This document shows, in pieces, positions 8,837-16,600 of a DNA stretch of 41,587 nucleotides. Both the position numbers and the translations under genes were made by a program. The stretch comes from a virus. The stretch spans positions 1-41,587 of IMG/VR virus record IMGVR_UViG_3300027759_000166; one strand, given 5' to 3'. The first letter of the stretch is position 1; each line of letters opens with the position of its first letter. The notes under the pieces were generated by a model that was given only the letters and a program-made list of their open reading frames with translations, searched no databases and was not told where the DNA came from.

Positions 8837-9286
8837 TTACTTTTGAATAAATTGTGGATAGAAATAATTAAATTTTTTACCTGAAAAAATGTCAGTTAGG
8901 TCTGTAAGTACCTGTTTTAACTTTGGCCGTAGATCTACGGTATATCTTACCTTTGGTGGGTACACTTTAGCGTCAAATGATCTCTGACAAATTATCATGT
9001 TATCAACTTTAACATAAAGGTTAAAGTTTTCAAGTCCTTCTGTAATTGAAGTGTTCAATACATCTGGATTTTCAGTAATCTCATATCTGTTTTCCAACAT
9101 ATAAACTACCGATCTCATTTTTAAATCATACTTAAGGTCATTACAAAATGTCCTTATATAATCATAAAACTCTTCCGATTTGTGGGCGTGTTTATTAAAC
9201 CCTTTTACATTAAAAAATCTTTGTACTACGATGTTGTCATTACACATCAACAAAAATTCTAACTTAGTTACGTCTTGTTCTTTCAT
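8837..9286 (-). CDS. Unrecognised 149-residue protein in the replication operon
   Basis: I do not recognise this protein. It is predicted soluble, mixed alpha/beta, with the segments LEFLLMCNDNIVVQRFF near the start and MIICQRSFDAKVYPPKVRYTVDL at about residues 97-120, a pattern suggesting a duplicated strand-turn unit (both halves have N-[IM]-I-x-[VC]-Q-R-[FS]-F). It is wedged between rnh (2 bases upstream) and gp41 (33 bases downstream), so a role in replication or helicase loading is plausible from position alone. Confidence 0.65.
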   Translation of the reverse strand: MKEQDVTKLEFLLMCNDNIVVQRFFNVKGFNKHAHKSEEFYDYIRTFCNDLKYDLKMRSVVYMLENRYEITENPDVLNTSITEGLENFNLYVKVDNMIICQRSFDAKVYPPKVRYTVDLRPKLKQVLTDLTDIFSGKKFNYFYPQFIQK

Positions 9287-9288
9287 TT

Positions 9289-10305
9289 TTACTTTTTTGT
9301 TCTGTTTCTAAAATTTGTTTTTTCTTTTCTTGATAGTTTTAAAAATGGCTTTAAAAAATTAACCCAAGCATCATCACCCTTTGGTAAATATTTAAAGAAT
9401 CCGTCATCCATCATCATTCTAATTAAGTTCCTGTGACCCCTTCCATCAGGATCCAATGACTCTGAGTAATACGACTGAACTAATTCTTTTCCTTCTTCGG
9501 AAATTAAAGGTTTTGATAAATCAATTAATTTTTCGTTTATTACAAAAAACTCATCTCCAAATATCCCTTCCTTTGTTTTTCCACTTAAAAGATTTTTTAA
9601 AACCATATTATCTTTTTGTTCTTTAAGTAACTCTTCACCCTTTGTTAAAATATCGGTAAAACTAATTTCCTTTTCAAGTATTTCAGGAAATAATTTTATA
9701 AAAGTTTTTTCACCAAGATAAAAGATACCATCAATATTATCCGAACTATCACCGGTTAATATCTTATAAGTTTTAACATTATAATGTGGGATCTCTGTTT
9801 GATCAATTTTGATTGTATCCCCATTTTTAAAGTACTTCTTTGCTTGTGGCGAATAGATACTTACCTTTTCAGAAATAAGTTGTGTGAGGTCTCTATCTGA
9901 CGAAAAAATTGTTTTATCCTCGTCTTCAGAAATCTGACAATAATAAGCAATTAGATCATCGGCTTCCGAATTCTCAACATCTAATTGTCTTACAAACATT
10001 TCTTCAAGATATTGTTTAACCCTTTGTTTTTGGTTTGAGAAGGACTCTTCTCTAAATTCTTCGGGTTTAACGGATTTACGGTTTAATTTATATTTTGGGT
10101 ATAACAATCTTCTTTGTGAAGAACTTGTTTCTCCGTCCCAAAATACAACCACTTTATTGTAGTTATTTTCTTCAAGGAAACGTCTTACGGTATTTAGAAA
10201 GTGCCAAATACCGCCAACGTGTTCTCCTTTATTAAAGAAATCTTTTACTCCGTGAAATCCAATTTTTAATAGGTTGTTTCCGTCAACCAATAACGTTTTT
10301 GTCAT
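9289..10305 (-). CDS. rnh: 5'-3' exonuclease / flap nuclease, T4 RNase H-like (FEN family)
   Basis: The 338-residue protein matches the FEN-1 / T4 RNase H family that removes RNA primers and 5' flaps during lagging-strand synthesis. The acidic metal-binding residues are visible in the expected order: D8 (LLVDGNN), D57 (VFWDGE), E114/D116/D117 (SEADDL), D137 and D139 (SSDRDLTQL), and D186/D189 in the TGDSSDNIDG helix-hairpin-helix entry. The YPKYKLNRK stretch at 69-77 fits the DNA-binding arch. T4 RNase H is 305 residues. It lies 23 bases after the uvsX stop and 2 bases before the next gene. Confidence 0.88.
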   Translation of the reverse strand: MTKTLLVDGNNLLKIGFHGVKDFFNKGEHVGGIWHFLNTVRRFLEENNYNKVVVFWDGETSSSQRRLLYPKYKLNRKSVKPEEFREESFSNQKQRVKQYLEEMFVRQLDVENSEADDLIAYYCQISEDEDKTIFSSDRDLTQLISEKVSIYSPQAKKYFKNGDTIKIDQTEIPHYNVKTYKILTGDSSDNIDGIFYLGEKTFIKLFPEILEKEISFTDILTKGEELLKEQKDNMVLKNLLSGKTKEGIFGDEFFVINEKLIDLSKPLISEEGKELVQSYYSESLDPDGRGHRNLIRMMMDDGFFKYLPKGDDAWVNFLKPFLKLSRKEKTNFRNRTKK

Positions 10306-10328
10306 TTCTGTTAATTACAGGGTTCTTA

Positions 10329-11333
10329 CTATGATTCTTCTTTTTCTGTTTTCAAATCAAAATCACCATCAACTCCGATAATTTCTTTCCAATACTCAGC
10401 GTATTCTTTTTTGTATTGTTCAATTGAAGCCTTCTCTTCAGAAGCCTCTTTTCCAGGTAAAAATCCATGTGGTGTTATAATTATTTTCCCGTCTTCAAAC
10501 CCAAGTCCGTTGATGTGGTTTTTCATAACAGATACCTTTGTTCTCGATGCAAATTTAATTGTTCGTTTGTCTTTGGTTGCCGTGATTTTAGTTGTCCCAG
10601 CCCCTTTCTGATTTCCAAATAAGAATACCAACGATGAGTTTAACCAAATTGCTTCACCACCTTTTGCTTTAATTTTTGGTTGTCCAAAAGGATTATCAGG
10701 TAATTCAACCCAAGGTTGGTTTACAATGATTAATGTATTTTCGAATTTAGAATCAGATTTACGTGATCCTGAAATACGTTGGTTAATCCCCATACCAATT
10801 TTGTCGGCTAAAGTAGACGCATTATGTTGTTTACCTCCTTTACCTTCAAAAGTCATTTTACAAGGAACAGAACCAACTGAATCCCACATAAAACATAAAC
10901 TATAATCTAATTCTCCTTTTTCTTGTGCATCTAATAAAGAATTTATGTAATCGGTAATTTGTTCTATATAACTAAAGTTATTATTGAATATGTAAAACCC
11001 GTCCCAATCTAATTCTCCTGTCTCTTCATCAACAACTTCTTCACATTCAAATCCCATAAGTTTTGCGTGTTCAAAACTCCATTTTTGTTCTGTAATAATA
11101 AACACAGGAAGAATACCTTTCTTTTGTGCATCTACTGCGGTTTTAACTAAGGCAGTTGTCTTACCAGTATCAGAATGTCCCAAGAACATATTAATATGTC
11201 CCATCGCCGGACCTGGTAATCCAACTGCGTCTAAAAATGACTCTCCAAGATCAAAAAATCTTTGTGGTTTATATTTTGCAGACGTGGAAAATTTCTTCTT
11301 TAATAAACCGAAATCTGTTTTTTTAATTGCCAT
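10329..11333 (-). CDS. uvsX: RecA-like recombinase, T4 UvsX-like
   Basis: The 334-residue protein has the RecA core: Walker A GHSDTGKTT at 52-60, a catalytic Glu in the ITEQKW stretch at 80-84, Walker B CFMWDS ending at D151, and a conserved NQPW motif in the L2 region. The extent and loops resemble T4 UvsX (391 residues) more than bacterial RecA. It catalyses strand exchange for recombination-dependent replication, working with gp32 encoded just upstream. It overlaps the preceding 96-residue gene by 11 bases, so the two are translationally coupled. The start ATG is preceded by AAAACAAAG without a Shine-Dalgarno sequence. Confidence 0.9.
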   Translation of the reverse strand: MAIKKTDFGLLKKKFSTSAKYKPQRFFDLGESFLDAVGLPGPAMGHINMFLGHSDTGKTTALVKTAVDAQKKGILPVFIITEQKWSFEHAKLMGFECEEVVDEETGELDWDGFYIFNNNFSYIEQITDYINSLLDAQEKGELDYSLCFMWDSVGSVPCKMTFEGKGGKQHNASTLADKIGMGINQRISGSRKSDSKFENTLIIVNQPWVELPDNPFGQPKIKAKGGEAIWLNSSLVFLFGNQKGAGTTKITATKDKRTIKFASRTKVSVMKNHINGLGFEDGKIIITPHGFLPGKEASEEKASIEQYKKEYAEYWKEIIGVDGDFDLKTEKEES

Positions 11334-11613
11334 CTTTGTTTTGTTCTTTTAATACGTTTAACATTTCCTCAGTTATTTCAAACTTTTCTTCCCTTTTAAT
11401 GTTGTACTTGTAAATAATTTCCAACATTTCAAGTTTACCTTTAGCATTTGACATTTTTTCTATCACTTTATCTATTTCTTCTAAATGTTGTGGGTGTTCT
11501 CCAATAGCAACGGGATTGTTGAAATAGATTAAAATAGTCGCTTCGGCTTCCGCCATTTCAGACCTATACTTTAAGCATAGTGCCTCATACATTTTTTCAA
11601 TTATTTTATTCAT
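11323..11613 (-). CDS. Small helical protein upstream of and overlapping uvsX
   Basis: I do not recognise this 96-residue, mostly alpha-helical protein. It has a central HPQHLEEIDKVIEKM segment and a repeated charged heptad character consistent with a helical hairpin or coiled coil. Its stop overlaps the start of uvsX by 11 bases, so the pair is co-expressed. Position between gp32 and uvsX is where T4 keeps mediator-type functions elsewhere in its genome, and a small recombination accessory is possible, but nothing in the sequence proves it. Confidence 0.65.
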   Translation of the reverse strand: MNKIIEKMYEALCLKYRSEMAEAEATILIYFNNPVAIGEHPQHLEEIDKVIEKMSNAKGKLEMLEIIYKYNIKREEKFEITEEMLNVLKEQNKDGN

Positions 11614-11629
11614 ATATTTTTGATTTTAA

Positions 11630-11673
11630 AAAGTAAGAACTTGGACACCTTGTCTAAGTAGATGTCCAAGTTC
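11630..11673 (-). terminator. Hairpin terminator after gp32
   Basis: A perfect 11-bp stem (GAACTTGGACA at 11637-11647 with TGTCCAAGTTC at 11663-11673, 15-base loop) lies 6 bases beyond the gp32 stop. On the minus strand it is followed by TTACTTTTTAAAA. It may stop or attenuate gp32 transcription before uvsX, or protect the gp32 mRNA 3' end. Confidence 0.65.
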
Positions 11674-11679
11674 AATAAA

Positions 11680-12543
11680 TTAGAATGGTAATTCTTCATC
11701 CACTTGGTCGTTAGACTGTGGATCCTTTACATCATTAATTGATTTTTTACCTCCACCCATTGTAACATTTGATACTTCGTTATTTGAGTAAGCGTATTTT
11801 CCCGCATCAGAATCCCATCTTGGTGTTTCTCCTCTTGCGATTGACTCAAGGTATTCGATAGGTTTTTTAGAATAAACATCCTCCCAAGTAAGTTTGTCAG
11901 AAACCCACTCATTCATAGTGTTTTCATCTTCATGAACAGATGTAGGATCATCATACATAACCGTTTGAATTACGGTATAGAATGCTCCTTTTGGAGTTTT
12001 TGCCTTTGTCAACTCAAGGATAAGGTCTCTTCCTTTTTCGGAATCAGCAACGTCTCCTTTTGCCTTATAGATAGGAATAATTTTATCAAAAATACCTTCT
12101 TGTTTGTAGTTGTGCTTAAATCTCCAAAATTTAACTCCATCTTCTTCTCTGTCTCGGTCAATAACTTTAACAATATAAAACTTACGAGGTTTGTATTGTT
12201 TTGCAAGTTCTTTATCAGAATCCTTACCTGTTGACATTAGTTCGTCATAAACTTCACTTAATGGTGAACGCTCATTGTCATTCTTGGCAGGATCATAAAA
12301 CTTTTGCCATTTTCCGTCGATAAAAATTTCATGGAACCATACTTCTTTAAATGGTGAAGAACCATCTGGTGTAGGTAAGATACGGACTCTTTTTTGTCCT
12401 TGTTTTTCGTTATCCTTAAGGATTGCCGCGAAATACTTTTTCATTCTTTCTTCTTGTGTAAATTTTGAGGTGGAAGAAGAACCACCTTGTTTTGAGGTCT
12501 CGTATTGAGCCAAAACTGCATCTAAAACATTGTTTGTCGCCAT
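11680..12543 (-). CDS. 32: Single-stranded DNA-binding protein, T4 gp32-like, lacking the zinc finger
   Basis: The 287-residue protein has the gp32 layout: a short basic/polar N-terminal arm, an OB-fold core beginning near VRILPTPDGSSPFKEVWFHEIF (about 54-75) with aromatic residues for base stacking (KFWRFKHNY near 143-151), a Gly/Ser linker, and an acidic C-terminal tail. T4 gp32 is 301 residues. Two differences stand out: the protein contains no Cys, so the Zn-finger subdomain of T4 gp32 is absent, and the last residues are DEELPF, recalling the DDDIPF tip of bacterial SSB rather than the T4 tail. It is flanked by terminators on both sides, so it forms its own transcript with a host-type promoter candidate. 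Confidence 0.85.
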   Translation of the reverse strand: MATNNVLDAVLAQYETSKQGGSSSTSKFTQEERMKKYFAAILKDNEKQGQKRVRILPTPDGSSPFKEVWFHEIFIDGKWQKFYDPAKNDNERSPLSEVYDELMSTGKDSDKELAKQYKPRKFYIVKVIDRDREEDGVKFWRFKHNYKQEGIFDKIIPIYKAKGDVADSEKGRDLILELTKAKTPKGAFYTVIQTVMYDDPTSVHEDENTMNEWVSDKLTWEDVYSKKPIEYLESIARGETPRWDSDAGKYAYSNNEVSNVTMGGGKKSINDVKDPQSNDQVDEELPF

Positions 12544-12572
12544 TGTGTATATATTTATTAAAGGTTTACGTA

Positions 12573-12604
12573 GAAAATATAGTTATAAAAAATAGGGTAG
12601 TCAA
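12573..12604 (-). promoter_or_regulatory. Candidate Bacteroidota-type promoter for gp32
   Basis: The minus strand shows TTG (12602-12604), 20 bases, then TATATTTT (12574-12581), matching the Bacteroidota TTG / TAnnTTTG promoter except for the final G, which is C here. It places transcription start about 20 bases before the gp32 ATG. gp32 has no gene-oriented TATTTATA motif upstream, consistent with early expression by host RNA polymerase. Inference from pattern only. Confidence 0.4.
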
Positions 12605-12613
12605 TAAAGTATT

Positions 12614-12651
12614 TAAAAAAATTTGAGAGAGACACTGATGTCCCTCTCAAA
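12614..12651 (-). terminator. Rho-independent terminator after the Ala/Pro-rich gene
   Basis: A 13-bp stem (TTTGAGAGGGACA / TGTCTCTCTCAAA on the minus strand, with one G-U pair, loop TCAG) is followed by seven T residues at 12621-12614. The wobble pair works only in minus-strand RNA, which supports this orientation. It isolates the structural transcript from gp32. Confidence 0.85.
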
Positions 12652-12655
12652 AGTG

Positions 12656-13357
12656 TTACATCATATCATCTTCATCTTGACCGTACTGATTAAACGTGTC
12701 CTCGATTTGATTTGGTGAATATTGTTTTACTTCATCTGTAGTTAAAATATATTCATTTTTTCCTGATTGTTCCATTTCTTGTTGTTTATCAACAAAGAAA
12801 TCAGATAGTTTTTGTTTGAATGGTCCTGAATCTAAACTTCTTAATTCTAATTTTTCTTGTGGAGTTTTAGGTCTGTACTTTTCAATTTTATCTTCAATAG
12901 ATGTTAATCTATTTGTTAGTCCATCCATTTCTTTAAGTTTAGAGTCCATACCCTCTAATTGTTTAAACAAGTTTTGGAAATATTCTTCTTGTTTATCCTC
13001 AATATTTTTTTGTGCGGTAACTAAATCAGTAATATCTAATTCTTCTCCTTCTTCTTCTCCTTCTTTACCAACTTCTTCAACGTCAGGATCTGTCGCAACA
13101 TCAATAGGTGCCGGTGCTCCTCCTGCGTCAGGTGCCGGTGCTCCTCCTGCGTCAGGTGCCGGTGCTCCTGCGTCAGGTGTGGGTAATCCTCCTGCGTCAG
13201 GTGCAGGTGCTCCACCTAAACCCGCCAAAGGATCTTCAGGTTCCGGTGCTCCACCTAAACCCGCCAAAGGATCTTCAGGTGCCCCTTGTTCTGTTATATA
13301 ATTAGTGATAAAATTCACCCTTCTAATTTCTTCTAAAATTTTTCTGTCTATACTCAT
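12656..13357 (-). CDS. Ala/Pro-rich repeat protein with helical N-terminus and coiled coil; possible internal virion or scaffold protein
   Basis: The 233-residue protein begins with a short amphipathic helix ending in NYITEQGAPEDP, which contains an I-T-E|Q site of the (L/I)xE type cleaved by T4-like prohead proteases. Residues about 25-85 are a low-complexity Ala/Pro/Gly/Asp region built from DNA repeats (PAPDAGG units and two APEPEDPLAGLGG-like units). An acidic stretch (EEVGKEGEEEGEE) follows, then a coiled coil around 115-165 and a polar C-terminus ending DEDDMM. I do not recognise a family. The layout (targeting helix, flexible linker, coiled coil) would suit a head-internal or scaffold-like protein, but this is inference. 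It follows the 74-residue gene with a 1-base gap. Confidence 0.65.
   Translation of the reverse strand: MSIDRKILEEIRRVNFITNYITEQGAPEDPLAGLGGAPEPEDPLAGLGGAPAPDAGGLPTPDAGAPAPDAGGAPAPDAGGAPAPIDVATDPDVEEVGKEGEEEGEELDITDLVTAQKNIEDKQEEYFQNLFKQLEGMDSKLKEMDGLTNRLTSIEDKIEKYRPKTPQEKLELRSLDSGPFKQKLSDFFVDKQQEMEQSGKNEYILTTDEVKQYSPNQIEDTFNQYGQDEDDMM
13107..13277. repeat. Tandem 24-bp and 39-bp repeats inside the Ala/Pro-rich gene
   Basis: Four units of 24, 24, 21 and 24 bases (13107-13130, 13131-13154, 13155-13175, 13176-13199), each beginning GGTG and ending CTGCGTCA on the plus strand, are followed by two 39-base units (13200-13238, 13239-13277) ending AAAGGATCTTCA. All lengths are multiples of three, so the reading frame is kept. 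They are GC-richer than the surroundings. Confidence 0.9.
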
Positions 13358-13358
13358 T

Positions 13359-13583
13359 TTATCCGTTTAATAATGTTTTTATACCAGTTTTAGTTTCTAC
13401 CTGGATTTTTTTAAATTTATTCATAGTATTGTCTACTCTTTCTATAAGACCATCTTTCATTCTTACAACATAACATTCGTTTGTCTCTAAATCACAAACT
13501 TGTTTGGTTCCGTCACCCATATCTTTTTCAGAAATCTTGGTGTTTTTACCCAAATAATTGTCTAAAATTAATTTTGTATTCAT
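13359..13583 (-). CDS. Unrecognised 74-residue protein
   Basis: I do not recognise this small protein. It is polar, with a beta-hairpin-like middle (KQVCDLETNECYVVRMKDGLIERVD) containing two Cys spaced CDLETNEC, and a Lys/Thr-rich C-terminus. A TATTTATA motif 14 bases upstream suggests its own promoter, and it is followed after 1 base by the Ala/Pro-rich gene, so the two are a transcript ending at the 12614-12651 terminator. Confidence 0.6.
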   Translation of the reverse strand: MNTKLILDNYLGKNTKISEKDMGDGTKQVCDLETNECYVVRMKDGLIERVDNTMNKFKKIQVETKTGIKTLLNG

Positions 13584-13597
13584 AGTTATTATTTTAT

Positions 13598-13605
13598 TAT
13601 AAATA
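13598..13605 (-). promoter_or_regulatory. TATTTATA late-promoter-like motif
   Basis: The minus strand reads ATATTTATAATAAAATAA, 14 bases before the ATG of the 74-residue gene. The ATATTTATAATAAAA core is identical to copies before the tail tube gene (28787) and the gene at 36840. Confidence 0.5.
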
Positions 13606-13630
13606 TATCGTTAGGTGTAAATGTTTTAAA

Positions 13631-16600
13631 TTATGCACCTAATCCTAATCCATTAGCCCTATTAATCGCACTTATTATTTTATTGTTTAATGATGTTTGA
13701 TCAGATGGTTGTAATTGTAAGTACACATTATCATCAACAAGATTAGGCCATGTGGTAATATATAATTTACCAAACCCTTGGGCGATTGGTAATAATGCTG
13801 GATTTGTGGTTAATTGGGCGGTAGTTAAATTAGAAAGGAAAGTATCTCCATTAGGATTTTTAGCCAAACTTAAAAATTTATTAACTAAAACTGTAATTGG
13901 ATTTGTTACCGAGCTAAACGCCGCGGTTGGTATTATTTGCCCATTACCACTACTTTGACAATAGTAACTATTTGTTACTCCTGATATATATAAATCATTA
14001 TCACCTAAATGTGATTGATTTAAAGGTATATTTCCAAAATTATTTGAGTTCACTTTAAATGTGGTTCCATCATAATTAGCAATATATCCGATTATGAATA
14101 TATAATATCTTAATGCAGTATTTTGGTTACCTAATGGTAATTTACTATTTACGGTTGTTTTAATTGTGTCAACAATACTTGCTTCAGAAATTACTGTTTG
14201 GGTTGATGCGGAGTAGTTAAATACATCAAACGGAGAAACTAAGAATTGACCACATTGATTTGAACTTGGGGTATTAGGTCCGTTAACAGTATTCATTTTA
14301 CTATTTTGTTGTCCAATTATGTTTGTTGTTATATTTGCACTTGTTGTATTTTTAACTTTATTTAAAAGTGGTGTAACAAAATTCTTATATATTGTTTGTA
14401 GATATGAATCTTGAGCCGATATCTCATAAACGGGTTGTCTTGTTCCTGAAAAAGATGTTGTAAAACTTCCAGGTCCAATAGAGTGTGAAACACTTTGTAT
14501 TTGGTATGGTCCTGAGAACATGGGGACATTTCTTAGGTTAAAATACATTTTTGGTTGTATTAAAGCATTACCTAACATTGAGACATCACAAGTATATACT
14601 CTATATTTGTAAAAATTATACATTGATTGACTTTGTGGAGTAACATTAATACCTCCCGCCTGATTTGCGGTATATTCTAACATTCTTATTTCTTCTGCGG
14701 TTTTTTGACCTGAATTCATATTAATGTCAAAACTTGTAAAGATACCTTGATTAAATCTACCAACATCCATATTAAAAGCAACTAATTTATTAGACTGACC
14801 CCAATCTTGTTTTTTACTTTGATTTTCCAATAATGGGTTTTCAGATTGTCTATTAATTTGGAATACGTCGTTTCTAAAGTCACTATTAGGGATATCTAAA
14901 TTCTTACTTGATTCATTTGCAAAAGTACAAACCATTTTAGTTTTAGAATTTCTAAAATCAACATTTAAGAATGTACCAAAAATATCATTAGCAATTGACG
15001 TTGATCCTTGATTAGATGGGTTTGGTCTTACTGATATATCATTTACATCATAATAATTAACATATCCGGCGTAATCCAAAACGGTAAATCCACTCGCCTC
15101 TATTAGTTCTCTTAATATTTGCCAAAGTGGTCTATCAGGAGTTTTTAAAATAGATTCTTCAAGTTTATCTTTCCAAGCAACTACATCACAATAAACTTCA
15201 CCTGCAATATTTCTTGATGCCCTATCTATAAATAAAAAGTCTTCAAAAAGAGAATTTTCTTTATAATCATTTCCCGCAATCCATTTATCGTTAAATGCCT
15301 TCATTTTTTCCCAAGTCTCAATTCTACCAATATTTCCAGTATAATTCGCCCTATTTGGTTGTGGGGTAATAACCTGTGAAGGTAAGTTTTTAAGGACTTC
15401 AGGCATTAATGTGTTTATAATATCATTCTTAAACAAATTACAACTTTCAAAATGACTATTTAATAATTCTCTAAATTTAAACTCATTAAACGTATTATCA
15501 TTTAATTTTTGTGTTGCATATATTTTAATTAATGGGGCAAAATCTCTAATGTTATCAACAGAAAATGATATATCAAGATCAATAAAGAAATCGGTGATAA
15601 ATGATCCTATATTTGTATATTCTAACTGAGGTATTGTTGAGAACCCAACATAGGTCTCTAAAGCTCTCCACTCATCAGGATAGGCATTCTGTGATTGGGC
15701 TAAAGTAGTCGTACCGTTTAATGACGGTAAAGAATATGGGGTATCTAAATTATAGGATTTAGGTACTATCTTGTCCACCAAAGGTAAACTAGTTAAACTA
15801 TAAAATACTCTTTTATTGTAAAAAGAAGGATTACCATTATCAAACAATAGATCGTAATTTATAAATTTATTAAGTAAATCATAAACTAATTCTAATTGTT
15901 TATCTTTAATTGCGGTAATTGCGTTGTCACTTATATTTTCACTTATAAAAACCGATTCAGGTACTTTAAATAATTCAGTTGCTAATAATTGAAAGTTCCT
16001 ATACTTTATTAAAACCGAATCTTCAGCTGATGGGGTTCCCTGTGGTGTTTTTATTATGTTGGTATAGTCATATTTTGATTTAGAAAAATTTAAAAAGTGT
16101 TCTTCGAATAAATCTAAAACTCTCTTTTCAAAAATAGAAAATATTTCGTCTATTTTTGTATATTTTGTAACGTCTCCGTCTATTAAAAAGTTTTGTTGTT
16201 TTGACTCATCAAGAATAATACTTTTTAGGTACTCATCTGGTGAATTAATTCCTAATCTATTATTATCAAAATACCCGTAATTTGGTAATGCCCAAAACAT
16301 TCTAACAGATCCGTTAAAAACCGCAGGATTATTTTTTACCTCAACTTTTAATTTTTCTTGACCTTGTGGACCACTAAAACATTCATATTTTGTTTGATTA
16401 AAACTAGATCCAAATGATGGGGTAATAAAATAATTTGATCCTGAATCCTCCTTAATCATTGTTGATAACGTAGAAATCTTTAAAGCTCTATTAGGGTCCG
16501 CATCATCAAACCCAAAATCATAATTCATTAATGAGTTATCGGATAAATTTAAATACAATTTTTTACTGTCAATATTTTCTTGTATTTCTAAATCAGTATA

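Noticed and set aside
13107-13277. CRISPR-like array
   Set aside because: Units are directly adjacent with no spacers, are multiples of three and encode a low-complexity protein linker.
12816-13305. Two plus-strand open frames opposite the Ala/Pro-rich gene, with repetitive protein sequence
   Set aside because: They are antisense reflections of the tandem repeats; the minus-strand gene has a promoter motif upstream of its partner, a terminator and plausible protein features.
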